Below are positions 8,703-16,990 of a DNA stretch of 44,303 nucleotides, one piece after another. The first letter of the stretch is position 1; every line of letters starts with the position of its first letter. The DNA is from an uncultured Dorea sp. Its GTDB lineage: Bacteria > Bacillota > Clostridia > Lachnospirales > Lachnospiraceae. Under the pieces are notes generated by a model that saw only the letters and a program-made list of their open reading frames with translations, did not search any database and was not told the DNA's origin. The position numbers and the translations under genes are program-made. Location: NCBI GenBank assembly GCA_910584265.1, contig CAJTZE010000029.1, positions 1-44,303 on the forward strand, read 5' to 3'.

Positions 8703-9833
8703 ATGGCGGTAGCATTAGAAGAGCTGTATCAGGAGATAGAACCTCTATATGATATACGTCTGGTTACGGACAGCTGTTTTCATAAGATCATTGAATGGAC
8801 GCATATTGTGGAGAACCCGGAATTTATCAAATTACTGCACGGCAACGAGCTGGTATTTAACGCCGGACTGCAGTATACATCGGCGGCATGGCTTCTGGAC
8901 TTTGTTAAGCGTTTGATTGAGGCGGGCGCAGGAGGACTTGTGCTCTCCCTTCATGACGGTAAGAACTATTCTCAAGAGGTGCTGGATTATTGTAATGAGA
9001 AGCAGTTTCCACTGTTTGCTGCCGGGTGGAATACGCCGTATATCGATATCATGCGTCTTTTTGCCGCGGTTCTTTTGAAGAATGAGCAGAGGGAAACGAA
9101 TCTGAATACTGCGCTTAGGAATGCGATTTACTATCCGGAGAATGAAGCGGCGTATATACATTATTTCGAGTATAATGGATTTTACCGCAATAGGGAATAT
9201 ATCATGGCTGTATTAAGCTGCAATGCTTATTGGGAGGAGGATGGAAATAAGCGTCTTCAGGAGATTGTAAGGGAGCTTCATTATTTACTGGAGCATGAGA
9301 TTATAGTTGAAGAAAACGGCAGGCTCCTGATCATGGTATCCGAACAGGGCAAGGAGCATTTGAAGAAGGTCCTGCAGAAAATCTGCGCTTCTGATTCCCA
9401 GGTATATGTGGGAATTGGTACGGAGGTATCCGGTCTCAGACAGCTTCAGGAGAGCTATGAGCATGCAATGACCGCATATCAGCTTACAAAGACGGCAATT
9501 GAGAAGAATATTCTGGTGTATGAGGAACTGGGGCTTTACAAAATCCTGTCGGATATCAGGCATCCGGAATTGGGAGAATCTTTTGTTGAGGAAGTACTGG
9601 GCGGCCTGATCCGGTATGATGAACAGAATGGGACGGATTATATGAAAATCCTGGAAGCCTTTTTTAGGTATGACTGCAGTATCCTGCACACGTCGAAGGC
9701 AATCTACTGCCACAAAAACACATTGAATTATAAGATGAATAAGGTGAAAGAAATCCTTGGATATGATATAATGAATAACGAGAACCGGGCAAGAATCATG
9801 ACTGCCTTGTATTTTATGAAAATGAGGCCTTAA
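8703..9833 (+). CDS. PucR/CdaR-type transcriptional regulator
   Basis: A 376-residue regulator. The N-terminal 120 residues resemble the PucR ligand-sensing domain (ELYQEIEPLYDIRLVTDSC). The middle is a degenerate GGDEF-like domain. The C-terminus has the PucR helix-turn-helix: HTSKAIYCHKNTLNYKMNKVKEILG. I place the start at 8703 because GAGAGG precedes it, the family begins MAVALEEL-like, and the in-frame ATG at 8661 lies inside the promoter. The next gene, an LUD-domain protein, starts 13 nt after the stop and is a likely target. PucR relatives respond to purines, amino acids or organic acids; the ligand here is not known. Confidence 0.85.
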   Translation: MAVALEELYQEIEPLYDIRLVTDSCFHKIIEWTHIVENPEFIKLLHGNELVFNAGLQYTSAAWLLDFVKRLIEAGAGGLVLSLHDGKNYSQEVLDYCNEKQFPLFAAGWNTPYIDIMRLFAAVLLKNEQRETNLNTALRNAIYYPENEAAYIHYFEYNGFYRNREYIMAVLSCNAYWEEDGNKRLQEIVRELHYLLEHEIIVEENGRLLIMVSEQGKEHLKKVLQKICASDSQVYVGIGTEVSGLRQLQESYEHAMTAYQLTKTAIEKNILVYEELGLYKILSDIRHPELGESFVEEVLGGLIRYDEQNGTDYMKILEAFFRYDCSILHTSKAIYCHKNTLNYKMNKVKEILGYDIMNNENRARIMTALYFMKMRP

Positions 9834-9846
9834 GGAGGACGGATAT

Positions 9847-10485
9847 ATGGATGAGAGAAGAATGATACGCAATAAACTGCTTGCAGAGAAGGTAATAAAA
9901 GGACTGGAATCCCGGAATATGGAAGGGTTTTATGCGGAGACAAGAGAACAGGCGCTTAAGACAGCATTAGAATTGATCCCGGAAGGAAGTTCTGTCGGAT
10001 GGGGAGGCTCGGTGTCTGTTGACGCAATCGGTCTTAAAGAGGCAGTCTGTGCCGGTAATTATCAGATTTATGACAGGAACGCCTGCAAAACCGAAGAGGA
10101 GAAGAGGGAGACAGAGCTCGCGGTGTTAGGAAGCGATTTCCTGCTCAGCAGCACCAATGCGATTACAGAGGACGGCGTTCTGGTGAATATTGACGGAAGA
10201 GGAAACCGGGTGGCAGGAATTGTCTATGGACCGAGGAATGTTATTATTGTGGCGGGCATGAATAAGGTTGTGAAGACTCTGGAAGATGCATGGTCGCGGG
10301 CGCGGAATGAAGCGGCGCCAATCAACGCGCAGAGATTTCCGATCCAGACGCCCTGTAGGAAGACGGGCTCCTGTGCTGACTGCAAGTCGCCGGATACCGT
10401 ATGCTGCCAGTTTCTAGTGACCAGATTTTCTAAGGTTCCAAAGCGCATTAAGGTTATTCTTGTGAATGAAGAACTGGGATTTTAG
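9847..10485 (+). CDS. LUD-domain (lactate utilization-type) protein
   Basis: A 212-residue protein of the LUD/DUF162 family: an early AETREQAL, GSSVGWGGSVS, STNAITEDGVLVNIDGRGNRV and GPRNVIIVAGMNKVV. A cysteine-rich tail (CRKTGSCADC and DTVCC) may bind a metal or Fe-S centre (inferred). LutC, a family member, belongs to a lactate oxidation complex, but no lutA or lutB gene is adjacent, so lactate use is not shown here. It is co-transcribed behind a PucR-type regulator; AAGGAGG precedes the ATG. Confidence 0.88.
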   Translation: MDERRMIRNKLLAEKVIKGLESRNMEGFYAETREQALKTALELIPEGSSVGWGGSVSVDAIGLKEAVCAGNYQIYDRNACKTEEEKRETELAVLGSDFLLSSTNAITEDGVLVNIDGRGNRVAGIVYGPRNVIIVAGMNKVVKTLEDAWSRARNEAAPINAQRFPIQTPCRKTGSCADCKSPDTVCCQFLVTRFSKVPKRIKVILVNEELGF

Positions 10486-10508
10486 ATATGGAAAATCCTT
10501 TTACCACG

Positions 10509-10543
10509 CCGGCTGTGCAGGGATTAAAACTGTACGGCCGGCC
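10509..10543. repeat. Inverted repeat after the LUD-domain gene
   Basis: CCGGCTGT and ACGGCCGG form an 8-bp stem with one G-T pair around a 17- to 19-nt loop. It lies about 25 nt downstream of the LUD gene stop. A second A/T-rich imperfect hairpin follows at about 10560-10583. They probably act together as a transcription end, though no clean T-run directly follows the first stem. Confidence 0.45.
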
Positions 10544-10594
10544 TGTAATTACTAACAAGCGCGGAAAAATTGTTTTTTTGCGGCATTTTTTTGG

Positions 10595-10623
10595 TTGACT
10601 TGAAGTGGTACATTTGCTATACT
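10595..10623 (+). promoter_or_regulatory. Promoter of tRNA-Cys
   Basis: TTGACT (10595-10600), exactly 17 nt, then TATACT (10618-10623). Transcription would start about 13 nt before the mature tRNA. Confidence 0.75.
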
Positions 10624-10642
10624 GTATAAGTGCATAAAGCAA

Positions 10643-10713
10643 GGCGCCATAGCCAAGTGGTAAGGCAAAGGTCTGCAACACCTCTATCACCAGTTCAAAT
10701 CTGGTTGGCGCCT
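10643..10713 (+). tRNA. tRNA-Cys (anticodon GCA)
   Basis: A 71-nt cloverleaf. Acceptor arms GGCGCCA and TGGCGCC pair fully, the D-arm is GCCA/GGC, the anticodon loop CTGCAAC gives GCA, and the T-arm ACCAG-TTCAAAT-CTGGT is intact. The discriminator base is T. CCA is not encoded. It has its own promoter and terminator. The usual outermost anticodon-stem pair is A-C here. Confidence 0.95.
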
Positions 10714-10715
10714 CT

Positions 10716-10749
10716 AAAAAACCCGGAAATTTGTAATTTCCGGGTTTTT
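10716..10749 (+). terminator. Terminator of tRNA-Cys
   Basis: A perfect stem of AAAAACCCGGAAATT with its complement around the loop TGT, ending in a T-run directly behind the tRNA. Confidence 0.9.
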
Positions 10750-10787
10750 CTTATAATATAGGAAACATTGTCTCCTATATTATAAGA
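10749..10787. repeat. Perfect 15-bp AT-rich inverted repeat
   Basis: The arms TCTTATAATATAGGA (10749-10763) and TCCTATATTATAAGA (10773-10787) are exact complements around a 9-nt spacer. The element overlaps the end of the tRNA terminator and lies about 30 nt beyond the convergent topoisomerase stop. It could be a short dispersed repeat or a second hairpin for the convergent transcripts. Confidence 0.7.
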
Positions 10788-10817
10788 CCTTCGGGAATGT
10801 GCGAAGCGCACTTTTGT

Positions 10818-13028
10818 TCAATCCAGCCTGATTCCCGAGAGTGCATCCGCGAATGCGGTATTCACAGCTTCCGCCTGCTGTTTTTTCAGATATTTCTGCA
10901 CATCCTTTTTGGTTACTCCGGCTCCCTCCTTTTGGCGGCGGGCTTTGAATGCTGACATTTTCTCCTTATAACCGCAGGCACAGACAAAGGTTTCCTCTCC
11001 GCCCTTTTTGATGATCTCCATTTTCTTATGGCAGTTTGGGCATCTGGCATTGCTGAGCCGGGCGATTGTTTCCCGGTAACCGCATTCACGATCCTGACAC
11101 ACCAGAAGCCTTGCGTTCTTTCCATTAACGGATAACATGCGCTTGCCGCAGCGGGGACATTTGGTGCTGGTCAGATTGTCGTGCCGGTAAGTGCCGTCAG
11201 AAGTTTTTATCTGCTGGATCAGTTGTTTTGTATAATTCTCAATGTCATGGATAAATGTGGATTCCTTTACGGTACCCTTTGCGATATCCGCCAGCTTCAT
11301 TTCCCATTCTGCGGTAAGCTCCGGCTTCTTTAAATCCTCTGGAACAAGGGTAAGGAGCTGTTTTCCCTTTGAGGTTACAAAGATTTCATTCCCCTTTTTC
11401 TCGATCAGGAAGGAATGAAATAATTTTTCAATAATATCTGCCCTTGTAGCAACGGTTCCAAGACCTCCGGTTTCGCCGAGGGCTTTTTTCGCCTTGGCGT
11501 TCTGGGATTCCATGTATTTTACCGGATTCTCCATAGCAGAAAGAAGGGATGCCTCGGTAAATCTTGCCGGGGGCTTTGTTCTGCCGGTGGTCATGCTGGT
11601 ACGTGAGATGGCAAAAGAGGCTCCCTGCCTGACGGATGGAAGGCTCTGGTCTGGCTGATGAAGTTCTGCCACGGCGGAGCCGTCATCAATCTCATCGTCC
11701 GCTGAATAGCCGGAGAGGCCGTTTTCGTAGACGGCTTTCCAGCCGTCTGCCTTTATGATTTTCCCTCTTGCGGTAAATTGTTCTCCGGCGGCAGTACCGT
11801 TGAGGGTGGTCTGTTCATATTCATATGCCGGGTAAAGAACACTGATAAAACGCCGTATCACAAGATCGTAGATTTTCCGTTCCTCATTGGTCATGTGGTC
11901 TAATTGGACAAATTCTTCGGTAGGAATGATCGCATGGTGGTCGCTGACCCGGCTGTCATCCACAAAGGATCTGCTTACCCGGATAGGATTTCTTAAAAGC
12001 TGCGGGATGAATTTCTTATATGGGCCGATATTGCAGGCGCTTAAGCGTTCCTTTATCGTAGGCACGATATCATTTCCGATATACCGTGAGTCAGTCCGGG
12101 GATAAGTCAGTACTTTGTGATTCTCGTAGAGACGCTGCATGATGTTTAGGGTCTCTTTGGCGGAGAAACCGAAACGCTTATTGGCGTCCCGCTGAAGCTC
12201 GGTCAGGTCGTAGAGTCCCGGTGAAAAGGTTTTCTTAGCAGACTTCTTTATATCTGTTACGGAAAGGGACTGTCCCTTCAAAGCTTCCTGTATCCTGTTT
12301 ACAGTTTCCTTCTGAAAGGTGCGCATGCTTCCGTTTTTTCCTTGCTGCCAGGTCCAGGTTATGCCTCCGGCATTGCAGGTAAGTCCGTAGTAGTCTTCCG
12401 GCCGGAAGGCGCGGATCAGCTCCTCGCGCCCGGCAATAATGGCAAGTGTCGGAGTCTGGACACGTCCGCAGGAAAGCTGTGCGTTGTGCTTACAGGTCAG
12501 CGCCCGTGTAGCGTTAATGCCCACGAGCCAGTCTGCTTCTGCACGGCTCTTGGCAGCCCGGTAGAGATTATCATAGGCACGTCCGTCCTTCAGGCGGGAA
12601 AATCCCTCCCGGATGGCCTTGTCAGTGACAGAGGAAATCCAGAGCCGTTTGATTGGCTTGCGGCAACCGGATTTGTCAAGGATCCAGCGCGCCACCAATT
12701 CTCCTTCCCGGCCTGCGTCGGTGGCAATGATAATTTCAGAGACATCCTTTCGGAAGAGCTGGGCCTTTACGTTGTGGTACTGCTTGGAGGTCTGTTTTAT
12801 GACAACGAGCTCCCATTTCTTTGGGATCATGGGAAGATAAGACAGATTCCATTCTTTGAATTTCTGGTCATAGCTTTCCGGGTCAGCAAGTGTTACAAGG
12901 TGGCCCAGAGCCCAGGTTACGACGTGCTGGCGGCCTTCAATGGCGCCGGAAATATTCTTGTGACAATGTAAGACACGGGCAATATCCCGTGCCACAGAAG
13001 GCTTCTCAGCCAGAATAAGTGATTTCAT
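10818..13028 (-). CDS. topB: DNA topoisomerase III (type IA)
   Basis: A 736-residue topoisomerase. The N-terminal Toprim domain begins KSLILAEKPSVARDIARVL and holds ATDAGREGELVARWI. The strand-cutting Tyr lies in VLTYPRTDSRYIG. After the gated core are two zinc-ribbon-like units (CPRCGKRM with CQDRECGY, and CPNCHKKM with CACGY). Type IA enzymes relax negative supercoils and resolve single-strand-linked DNA. The start at 13028 is chosen because AGAAGGAGA lies 8 nt before this ATG; the upstream ATG abuts the ribosome site. Such genes also occur on integrative elements, but no relaxase or integrase gene is near, so a chromosomal copy is more likely. Confidence 0.94.
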   Translation of the reverse strand: MKSLILAEKPSVARDIARVLHCHKNISGAIEGRQHVVTWALGHLVTLADPESYDQKFKEWNLSYLPMIPKKWELVVIKQTSKQYHNVKAQLFRKDVSEIIIATDAGREGELVARWILDKSGCRKPIKRLWISSVTDKAIREGFSRLKDGRAYDNLYRAAKSRAEADWLVGINATRALTCKHNAQLSCGRVQTPTLAIIAGREELIRAFRPEDYYGLTCNAGGITWTWQQGKNGSMRTFQKETVNRIQEALKGQSLSVTDIKKSAKKTFSPGLYDLTELQRDANKRFGFSAKETLNIMQRLYENHKVLTYPRTDSRYIGNDIVPTIKERLSACNIGPYKKFIPQLLRNPIRVSRSFVDDSRVSDHHAIIPTEEFVQLDHMTNEERKIYDLVIRRFISVLYPAYEYEQTTLNGTAAGEQFTARGKIIKADGWKAVYENGLSGYSADDEIDDGSAVAELHQPDQSLPSVRQGASFAISRTSMTTGRTKPPARFTEASLLSAMENPVKYMESQNAKAKKALGETGGLGTVATRADIIEKLFHSFLIEKKGNEIFVTSKGKQLLTLVPEDLKKPELTAEWEMKLADIAKGTVKESTFIHDIENYTKQLIQQIKTSDGTYRHDNLTSTKCPRCGKRMLSVNGKNARLLVCQDRECGYRETIARLSNARCPNCHKKMEIIKKGGEETFVCACGYKEKMSAFKARRQKEGAGVTKKDVQKYLKKQQAEAVNTAFADALSGIRLD

Positions 13029-13078
13029 ACGATACATCTCCTTCTATTTATATTAAAATGCTTTGATGGTATTACGTT

Positions 13079-13105
13079 AGAGAAACGCTGACGAAAGCGT
13101 TTTCT
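13079..13105. repeat. Small hairpin between topB and the LysR remnant
   Basis: AACGCT-GACGAA-AGCGTT forms a 6-bp stem within the topB leader region. The T-rich flank suits a plus-strand terminator, but no plus-strand gene ends here. Function unknown. Confidence 0.35.
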
Positions 13106-13206
13106 TAGATTTCGCTGATTTGAAACATCTTCATCTGTCCTTTCTGTTGCATATTTTCTTTATCTAGTGTACCATATTATAATTATTTACAAAAATGAAT
13201 AATTAG

Positions 13207-13680
13207 CATAATATCTATGATAAAAATGGATGGAATGTGGTTCTCTTAGAACGCGGAAAGGGTGGAGTGCGGCTTACATCCGACGGAATCCGCCTGATGC
13301 CTTTTATTAAGAATATTTGTAGTGATTATCAGAAGCTTGCTGTGCAGGTGGATGAGCTGAACAGGCTGCAGTCCGGTATGATTCGAATCGGCACGTTTAC
13401 GAGCGTGTCGTCACATTGGATTCCGAATATTATGGCAAGATTTCAGAAGGATCATCCTCTGGCCGGGCTGGATAAGGTTCCGATGCAGGCGCTGGTGGAG
13501 AACGGATTTGGAATCAGCATTCTTCCGAAGCAGATTCTCCACCGTGTTCCTTACAGTATTACTGCAAAGAGTATGGAAATACCTGCTTACCGCCGGATTG
13601 GATTTACGGTACGAAGCCGGAAAACTGCTTCCATGGCGGTAAGGTGTTTTATGAACTATATTCAGTATCGGAAAGGATAG
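13207..13680 (+). pseudogene. Decayed LysR-family regulator
   Basis: The reading frame encodes the part of a LysR regulator just after the DNA-binding helices (VVLLERGKGGVRLTSDG), the linker helix and the start of the effector domain (GMIRIGTFTSVSSHWIPNIMARF). It then jumps directly to the C-terminal end (ALVENGFGISILPKQI). The first 45 or so residues, including the helix-turn-helix, are missing, with a stop at 13204-13206. About 100 residues of the effector domain are also absent, compared with a normal 290-300-residue LysR protein. The frame stays open through both losses. No convincing start or ribosome site is present. It is probably a non-functional remnant. Confidence 0.8.
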
Positions 13681-13716
13681 GAGATGCTGTAATTTCGGGA
13701 CTATTATTGAGAAATA

Positions 13717-14430
13717 TTACATAAATCCTCCATAATATCCGGGTCCGCCGCAGCACATTCCGCCGCCGCAGCAGAGATTGCAGATCAGATTGGCAATGCA
13801 CAGCTTCATGCAGTAATTTCCGCCGCCCATACTGTAGGTCTGGTAGGGATTCTGCATGGACTGGTACCAGCTTCCGCCACTCTGCAGCCTCTGCAGCAGC
13901 ACCTGATACTGCATATCGTTTGGATTCATCTGATAAGCGGTTTTAGCGTGTTCAAGTGCAATTACGTTATTGCCGAGACCGGAGTTGGCAATGGCACTGT
14001 AATAGTACCATCTGTCGGGACGGTCTTTTATATTGTTTAGTACATTCAGCGCTTCCCGGTAATGTCTGCTGTTTATGTAATTGGCGGCGGCACGGAGATG
14101 TAAATCTTCTTCATTTTCTGAAGCAGAAGCGCCGGCCTGCCGATAGGAGCCGTCTCCGCCAAAGTTTCCCCAGAAGCTGCCGAATGGGTCATCTGTTCCA
14201 TAAGAGCCTGTTCCGCCGTAGGAGCCTGAACTATAGCTGGATTCCTTTTCCTTTATGATCTGATGATATGCCTGCTGTATTTCTTTAAATCTGGCCTCTG
14301 CATATTCCTTGTCCGGATTGTTGATATTGGCGTCTGGATGGTATTTCCTGCTTAGGTTCCGGTATGCTTTTTTGATATCGTCGTCACCAGCATTTCGTGG
14401 AATACCTAATATTTGATATGGATCTGTCAT
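13717..14430 (-). CDS. J-domain protein with a cysteine/glycine-rich tail
   Basis: A 237-residue protein. Residues 3-66 are a DnaJ-type J domain with the HPD motif intact (KYHPDANIN). A serine/glycine/tyrosine linker leads to TPR-like helices (about residues 115-185: NYINSRHYREALNVL, AIANSGLGNNVIALEHAK). The tail is rich in Cys and Gly (CNLCCGGGMCCGGPG). J domains stimulate Hsp70 (DnaK) ATPase; the zinc domain and client-binding domains of true DnaJ are absent, so this is a specialised co-chaperone. AGGAG seven nt upstream supports the start at 14430. It is the last gene of a minus-strand cluster with DUF5685 and zinc-ribbon genes. The tail may bind metal or associate with membranes (inferred). 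Confidence 0.88.
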   Translation of the reverse strand: MTDPYQILGIPRNAGDDDIKKAYRNLSRKYHPDANINNPDKEYAEARFKEIQQAYHQIIKEKESSYSSGSYGGTGSYGTDDPFGSFWGNFGGDGSYRQAGASASENEEDLHLRAAANYINSRHYREALNVLNNIKDRPDRWYYYSAIANSGLGNNVIALEHAKTAYQMNPNDMQYQVLLQRLQSGGSWYQSMQNPYQTYSMGGGNYCMKLCIANLICNLCCGGGMCCGGPGYYGGFM

Positions 14431-14539
14431 GTTAAATCTCCTGAATACTGCTAAGAGAAAAGCCTCCCTTAGATTGTACCCTCCGGGCGTCCCTTGCTTC
14501 ATGCCCTCCGGGCCGGCGGACTTTGTCCGTCAAGGTATC

Positions 14540-15391
14540 TTAAGAGGTCTTCCCGGATTCTTCTGATTTCCTGTTCCGCTGCCGGCATACAGCCTCATAT
14601 CTGGTCCATACGCCGGAATAAAGAATGTTGCGGAGGATATCTGCGTAGGTGAGAATCGGCAGCTTCTCAAATTCTCTGGAGCATTCCGCGATCATCATGG
14701 TTAGGAGATGTCTACAGTAATCGTCAAAATCTGCACGTTGGCAGACCTCCCTGAAAGGATTATAGCACCCATCTGCCAAATCGTCATTAATATCTTCAAA
14801 GGCATCCATCAAATAAATGAATTTCCCAAGAAAAAATCCGAATTTCCGAAGAGAAGATTCCCATTCATCCTGCCGGTATGCAAAGATTTCTGCCATAATT
14901 CTGCCAAAGAGCCCGGCCATGTTATCCAGATTCCGGTCATTTTTCTTCTCGCAGGCGGACAGCTGGCGCAGCCGTTTGGCAATGACTGTAGTTTTTCGCG
15001 GATAGCGGGCTTCTATTTTCTTTATCTTTGTATGAAGAAGCCGGGTGTTGATGTAAGCTTTCTTTTTGCGTTCATCCTTCCAGTCATCTATGCATTTATA
15101 ATAGGACAGGATAAGATTCATATCTGCGGCATAGGAGGTAAATGCATTAACTCTGGCGGCATGCTTATGAAATGGATGGGCGGTGCAGGTTACGTGCATA
15201 TCCGTATCCTCCGGCTCATAAAGACCGGAGAGCAGAAGGAGCAGGAAAGTCATATCATAGGAAAGCGTAAGCTGCCCTATCATGCCGTACTGCTCCTTCA
15301 GAACCCTGCAGAGTCCGCAGTAATAGGCGTGGTAAATGTCAAAGTCCTTGAACTTCATCTCTGCTTTGTTGATAACAATATAGCCAAACAT
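14540..15391 (-). CDS. DUF5685 family protein
   Basis: A 283-residue protein that opens MFGYIVINKAEMKFKDFDIYHAYYCGLC and matches the family recalled as DUF5685. A CGLC motif near residue 30, a second Cys-His region (CTAHPFHKHAA) and an acidic helix (LMDAFEDINDDLADGCYNPF) are notable. The last resembles the Asp-rich helix of all-alpha prenyl-synthase-like folds, so a fold relationship is possible but unproven. No function is established. It lies 11 nt behind a zinc-ribbon membrane-associated protein and ahead of a J-domain protein, a grouping I believe recurs in Lachnospiraceae (recall, unchecked). Confidence 0.75.
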   Translation of the reverse strand: MFGYIVINKAEMKFKDFDIYHAYYCGLCRVLKEQYGMIGQLTLSYDMTFLLLLLSGLYEPEDTDMHVTCTAHPFHKHAARVNAFTSYAADMNLILSYYKCIDDWKDERKKKAYINTRLLHTKIKKIEARYPRKTTVIAKRLRQLSACEKKNDRNLDNMAGLFGRIMAEIFAYRQDEWESSLRKFGFFLGKFIYLMDAFEDINDDLADGCYNPFREVCQRADFDDYCRHLLTMMIAECSREFEKLPILTYADILRNILYSGVWTRYEAVCRQRNRKSEESGKTS

Positions 15392-15402
15392 AGAGCGGCT
15401 CC

Positions 15403-15798
15403 TTAGCTGTTTTTAATAAACTTTGTACTGCATTTGGGACAGCGGATCTCAATCCGTCCCTTCCCTTTTGGAATGCGGATTTTCTGCTTACAGGAAGGAC
15501 ACTTGTAAATATGGTGGGTCTTTCTCTGTACAAACGTATTCTTCTGGGTGTAGAACCACCGGCGGAGCTTTGCCGTACGGCTTAAAAATTTCTGGTTTTC
15601 CGCTGACCGTTTATAGACATTTCTGGAAAACATCCGGTAGTAGGTCAGCATAATGCCTGCCCATGCCAGAAGCGGAATCAGCCTGTTTCTGGTAAAATAG
15701 TTCAGAATAATAAAAATAAGCGTCAGCCCCATGGTAAAACGTCCCAGGGAGTCCATGCCATAGCGTCCTGCCATAAAACGTGCGAATCTCTCCCGCAT
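15403..15798 (-). CDS. Small membrane-associated zinc-ribbon protein
   Basis: A 131-residue unknown protein. Two hydrophobic stretches at about residues 20-50 (GLTLIFIILNYF and LIPLLAWAGIMLTYY) form a membrane hairpin. A basic region follows, and the C-terminus is a zinc ribbon, CPSCKQKIRIP then CPKCSTKF. The start at 15798 is chosen because AAGAGG lies 8 nt upstream; ATG at 15804 and GTG at 15807 are too close to it. It is the first gene of the minus-strand cluster leading to DUF5685 and J-domain genes. Function unknown. Confidence 0.75.
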   Translation of the reverse strand: MRERFARFMAGRYGMDSLGRFTMGLTLIFIILNYFTRNRLIPLLAWAGIMLTYYRMFSRNVYKRSAENQKFLSRTAKLRRWFYTQKNTFVQRKTHHIYKCPSCKQKIRIPKGKGRIEIRCPKCSTKFIKNS

Positions 15799-15819
15799 AC
15801 TCATCACCTCTTAATGAGA

Positions 15820-15847
15820 ATCATACGCCATACAGGATGAAAGTCAA
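15820..15847 (-). promoter_or_regulatory. Promoter of the zinc-ribbon/DUF5685/J-domain cluster
   Basis: On the minus strand TTGACT (15842-15847), 16 nt, TATGAT (15820-15825), about 22 nt upstream of the first start codon of the cluster. Confidence 0.55.
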
Positions 15848-15942
15848 TAAACTTCCTCTAAAAAATCTATAAAAAAACAGAAGGATGTGTTATGCTATTG
15901 TTATGCTTTAGAAGCCATATAAAAGGGGGAAGAAGAAAGGGT

Positions 15943-16716
15943 ATGAAAGAAGAGAAGCATTACCGGAGAGGGAAAAGAAGAGGCGGAGCGGCCAGTCTGG
16001 TGATTCTGGTCATTGCACTGGCAGTGTTCTGTTTTTCCGGATTTCAGCTGTATAAGATTTTTGGAGGGTACTTTAAGGGGCAGAAGGAGTATGACAAGCT
16101 CAGAGAGCTTGCGATAGATGATAAGGATAATTTCCGGGTGGATTTTGATGAGCTTATGGCAATTAACCCGGATACGGTAGGATGGCTGAGATTCTATCCG
16201 GAACCGTCCCAGATTAACTATCCGCTGGTGCAGACGGATAATAATGATCTGTATTTGAGCAAGACATTTTCAGCAAATGATAATACGGTGGGGGCGATTT
16301 TCCTCAATTACATCAATCACCCGGATTTTAATGACAAGAATACAATTATTTACGGACATAGGATGAAGGATAATTCCATGTTCCACGACCTGGAAAAATA
16401 TCAGGACGAATCCTTTTGGAAAGATAACCAGTATTTCTATATCTATACGCCGGATGGACGGGAGATTACCTATCATATTTATTCGGCGGGGATCGTTAAG
16501 GATATCTCAGATACTTACAAGACGGAGTTTACTACGCCGGAGGAATTCGATGAGTTTCTGACGACCACTCTGACTGCGTCTGCCTATAGTACGGATGTAA
16601 AGGTTTATAATGAGGATTTGATCGTGACCCTTTCTACCTGTACGAAGGAGAGCGATGATAACCGTATGGTGGTAAGAGGAGTTAAAATATCGGAAAAGTA
16701 TCTGGATCAGGAATAG
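15943..16716 (+). CDS. srtB: Class B sortase
   Basis: A 257-residue transpeptidase. A basic N-terminus and a single membrane anchor (about residues 18-40, LVILVIALAVFCFSGF) precede the sortase barrel. Catalytic residues are visible: His in IIYGHRMK, Cys in VTLSTCT and Arg in NRMVVRG. The longer insert before the Cys (DEFLTTTLTASAY) fits class B. Sortases join LPxTG-type proteins to peptidoglycan, and class B members often have specific substrates. No sorting-signal protein is encoded nearby, so its substrate lies elsewhere. The start at 15943 is preferred because the preceding purine-rich stretch acts as ribosome site and the anchor is then properly placed. A DUF951 gene follows after 12 nt. 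Confidence 0.92.
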   Translation: MKEEKHYRRGKRRGGAASLVILVIALAVFCFSGFQLYKIFGGYFKGQKEYDKLRELAIDDKDNFRVDFDELMAINPDTVGWLRFYPEPSQINYPLVQTDNNDLYLSKTFSANDNTVGAIFLNYINHPDFNDKNTIIYGHRMKDNSMFHDLEKYQDESFWKDNQYFYIYTPDGREITYHIYSAGIVKDISDTYKTEFTTPEEFDEFLTTTLTASAYSTDVKVYNEDLIVTLSTCTKESDDNRMVVRGVKISEKYLDQE

Positions 16717-16728
16717 AGGAGGCGCGGG

Positions 16729-16917
16729 ATGGCATATGTGTATGAAGTGGGCGATATCGTAAGGCTGAAAAAGAAGCATCCCTGTGGCAGCTTCGAGTGG
16801 AAGATTCTGCGTGTAGGAGCGGATTTTCGGCTGAAATGCATGGGCTGCGGACATCAGATCATGGTGCCGCGGAAGCTGGTGGAGAAGAATACGAAGGGGC
16901 TTAGGAAGCCGGAATGA
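16729..16917 (+). CDS. DUF951 family small protein
   Basis: A 62-residue basic protein matching the DUF951 (YyzM-like) family: VGDIVRLKKKHPCGSFEWKI, then a CMGCGHQIMV knuckle with Cys positions suited to zinc. Its function is unknown. The family is commonly found immediately upstream of rpsF in Firmicutes, as here. It is 12 nt behind the sortase gene with GAGGAGG as ribosome site, so the two are probably co-transcribed, while rpsF has its own promoter. Confidence 0.9.
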   Translation: MAYVYEVGDIVRLKKKHPCGSFEWKILRVGADFRLKCMGCGHQIMVPRKLVEKNTKGLRKPE

Positions 16918-16990
16918 GACGCTGACAAGAGCGCACAGACCGGGATGCGCGGGCGGCATGCGGTTCATGGGAAAATCTTTTGTAAAATGC

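Noticed and set aside
10643..10713. tRNA-Cys as an attachment site for a mobile element
   Set aside because: No integrase gene and no repeated copy of the tRNA 3' end was seen in the window.
10818..13028. Topoisomerase III as a sign of an integrative conjugative element
   Set aside because: No relaxase, integrase, single-strand-binding or VirB/D4-type genes lie near; neighbours are housekeeping genes.
13079..13105. Transcription terminator between topB and the LysR remnant
   Set aside because: The hairpin is short and no gene ends at this place on the strand that carries the T-rich tail.
14708..15406. Plus-strand frame opposite the DUF5685 gene
   Set aside because: Antisense to a better-supported gene with ribosome site and operon context.
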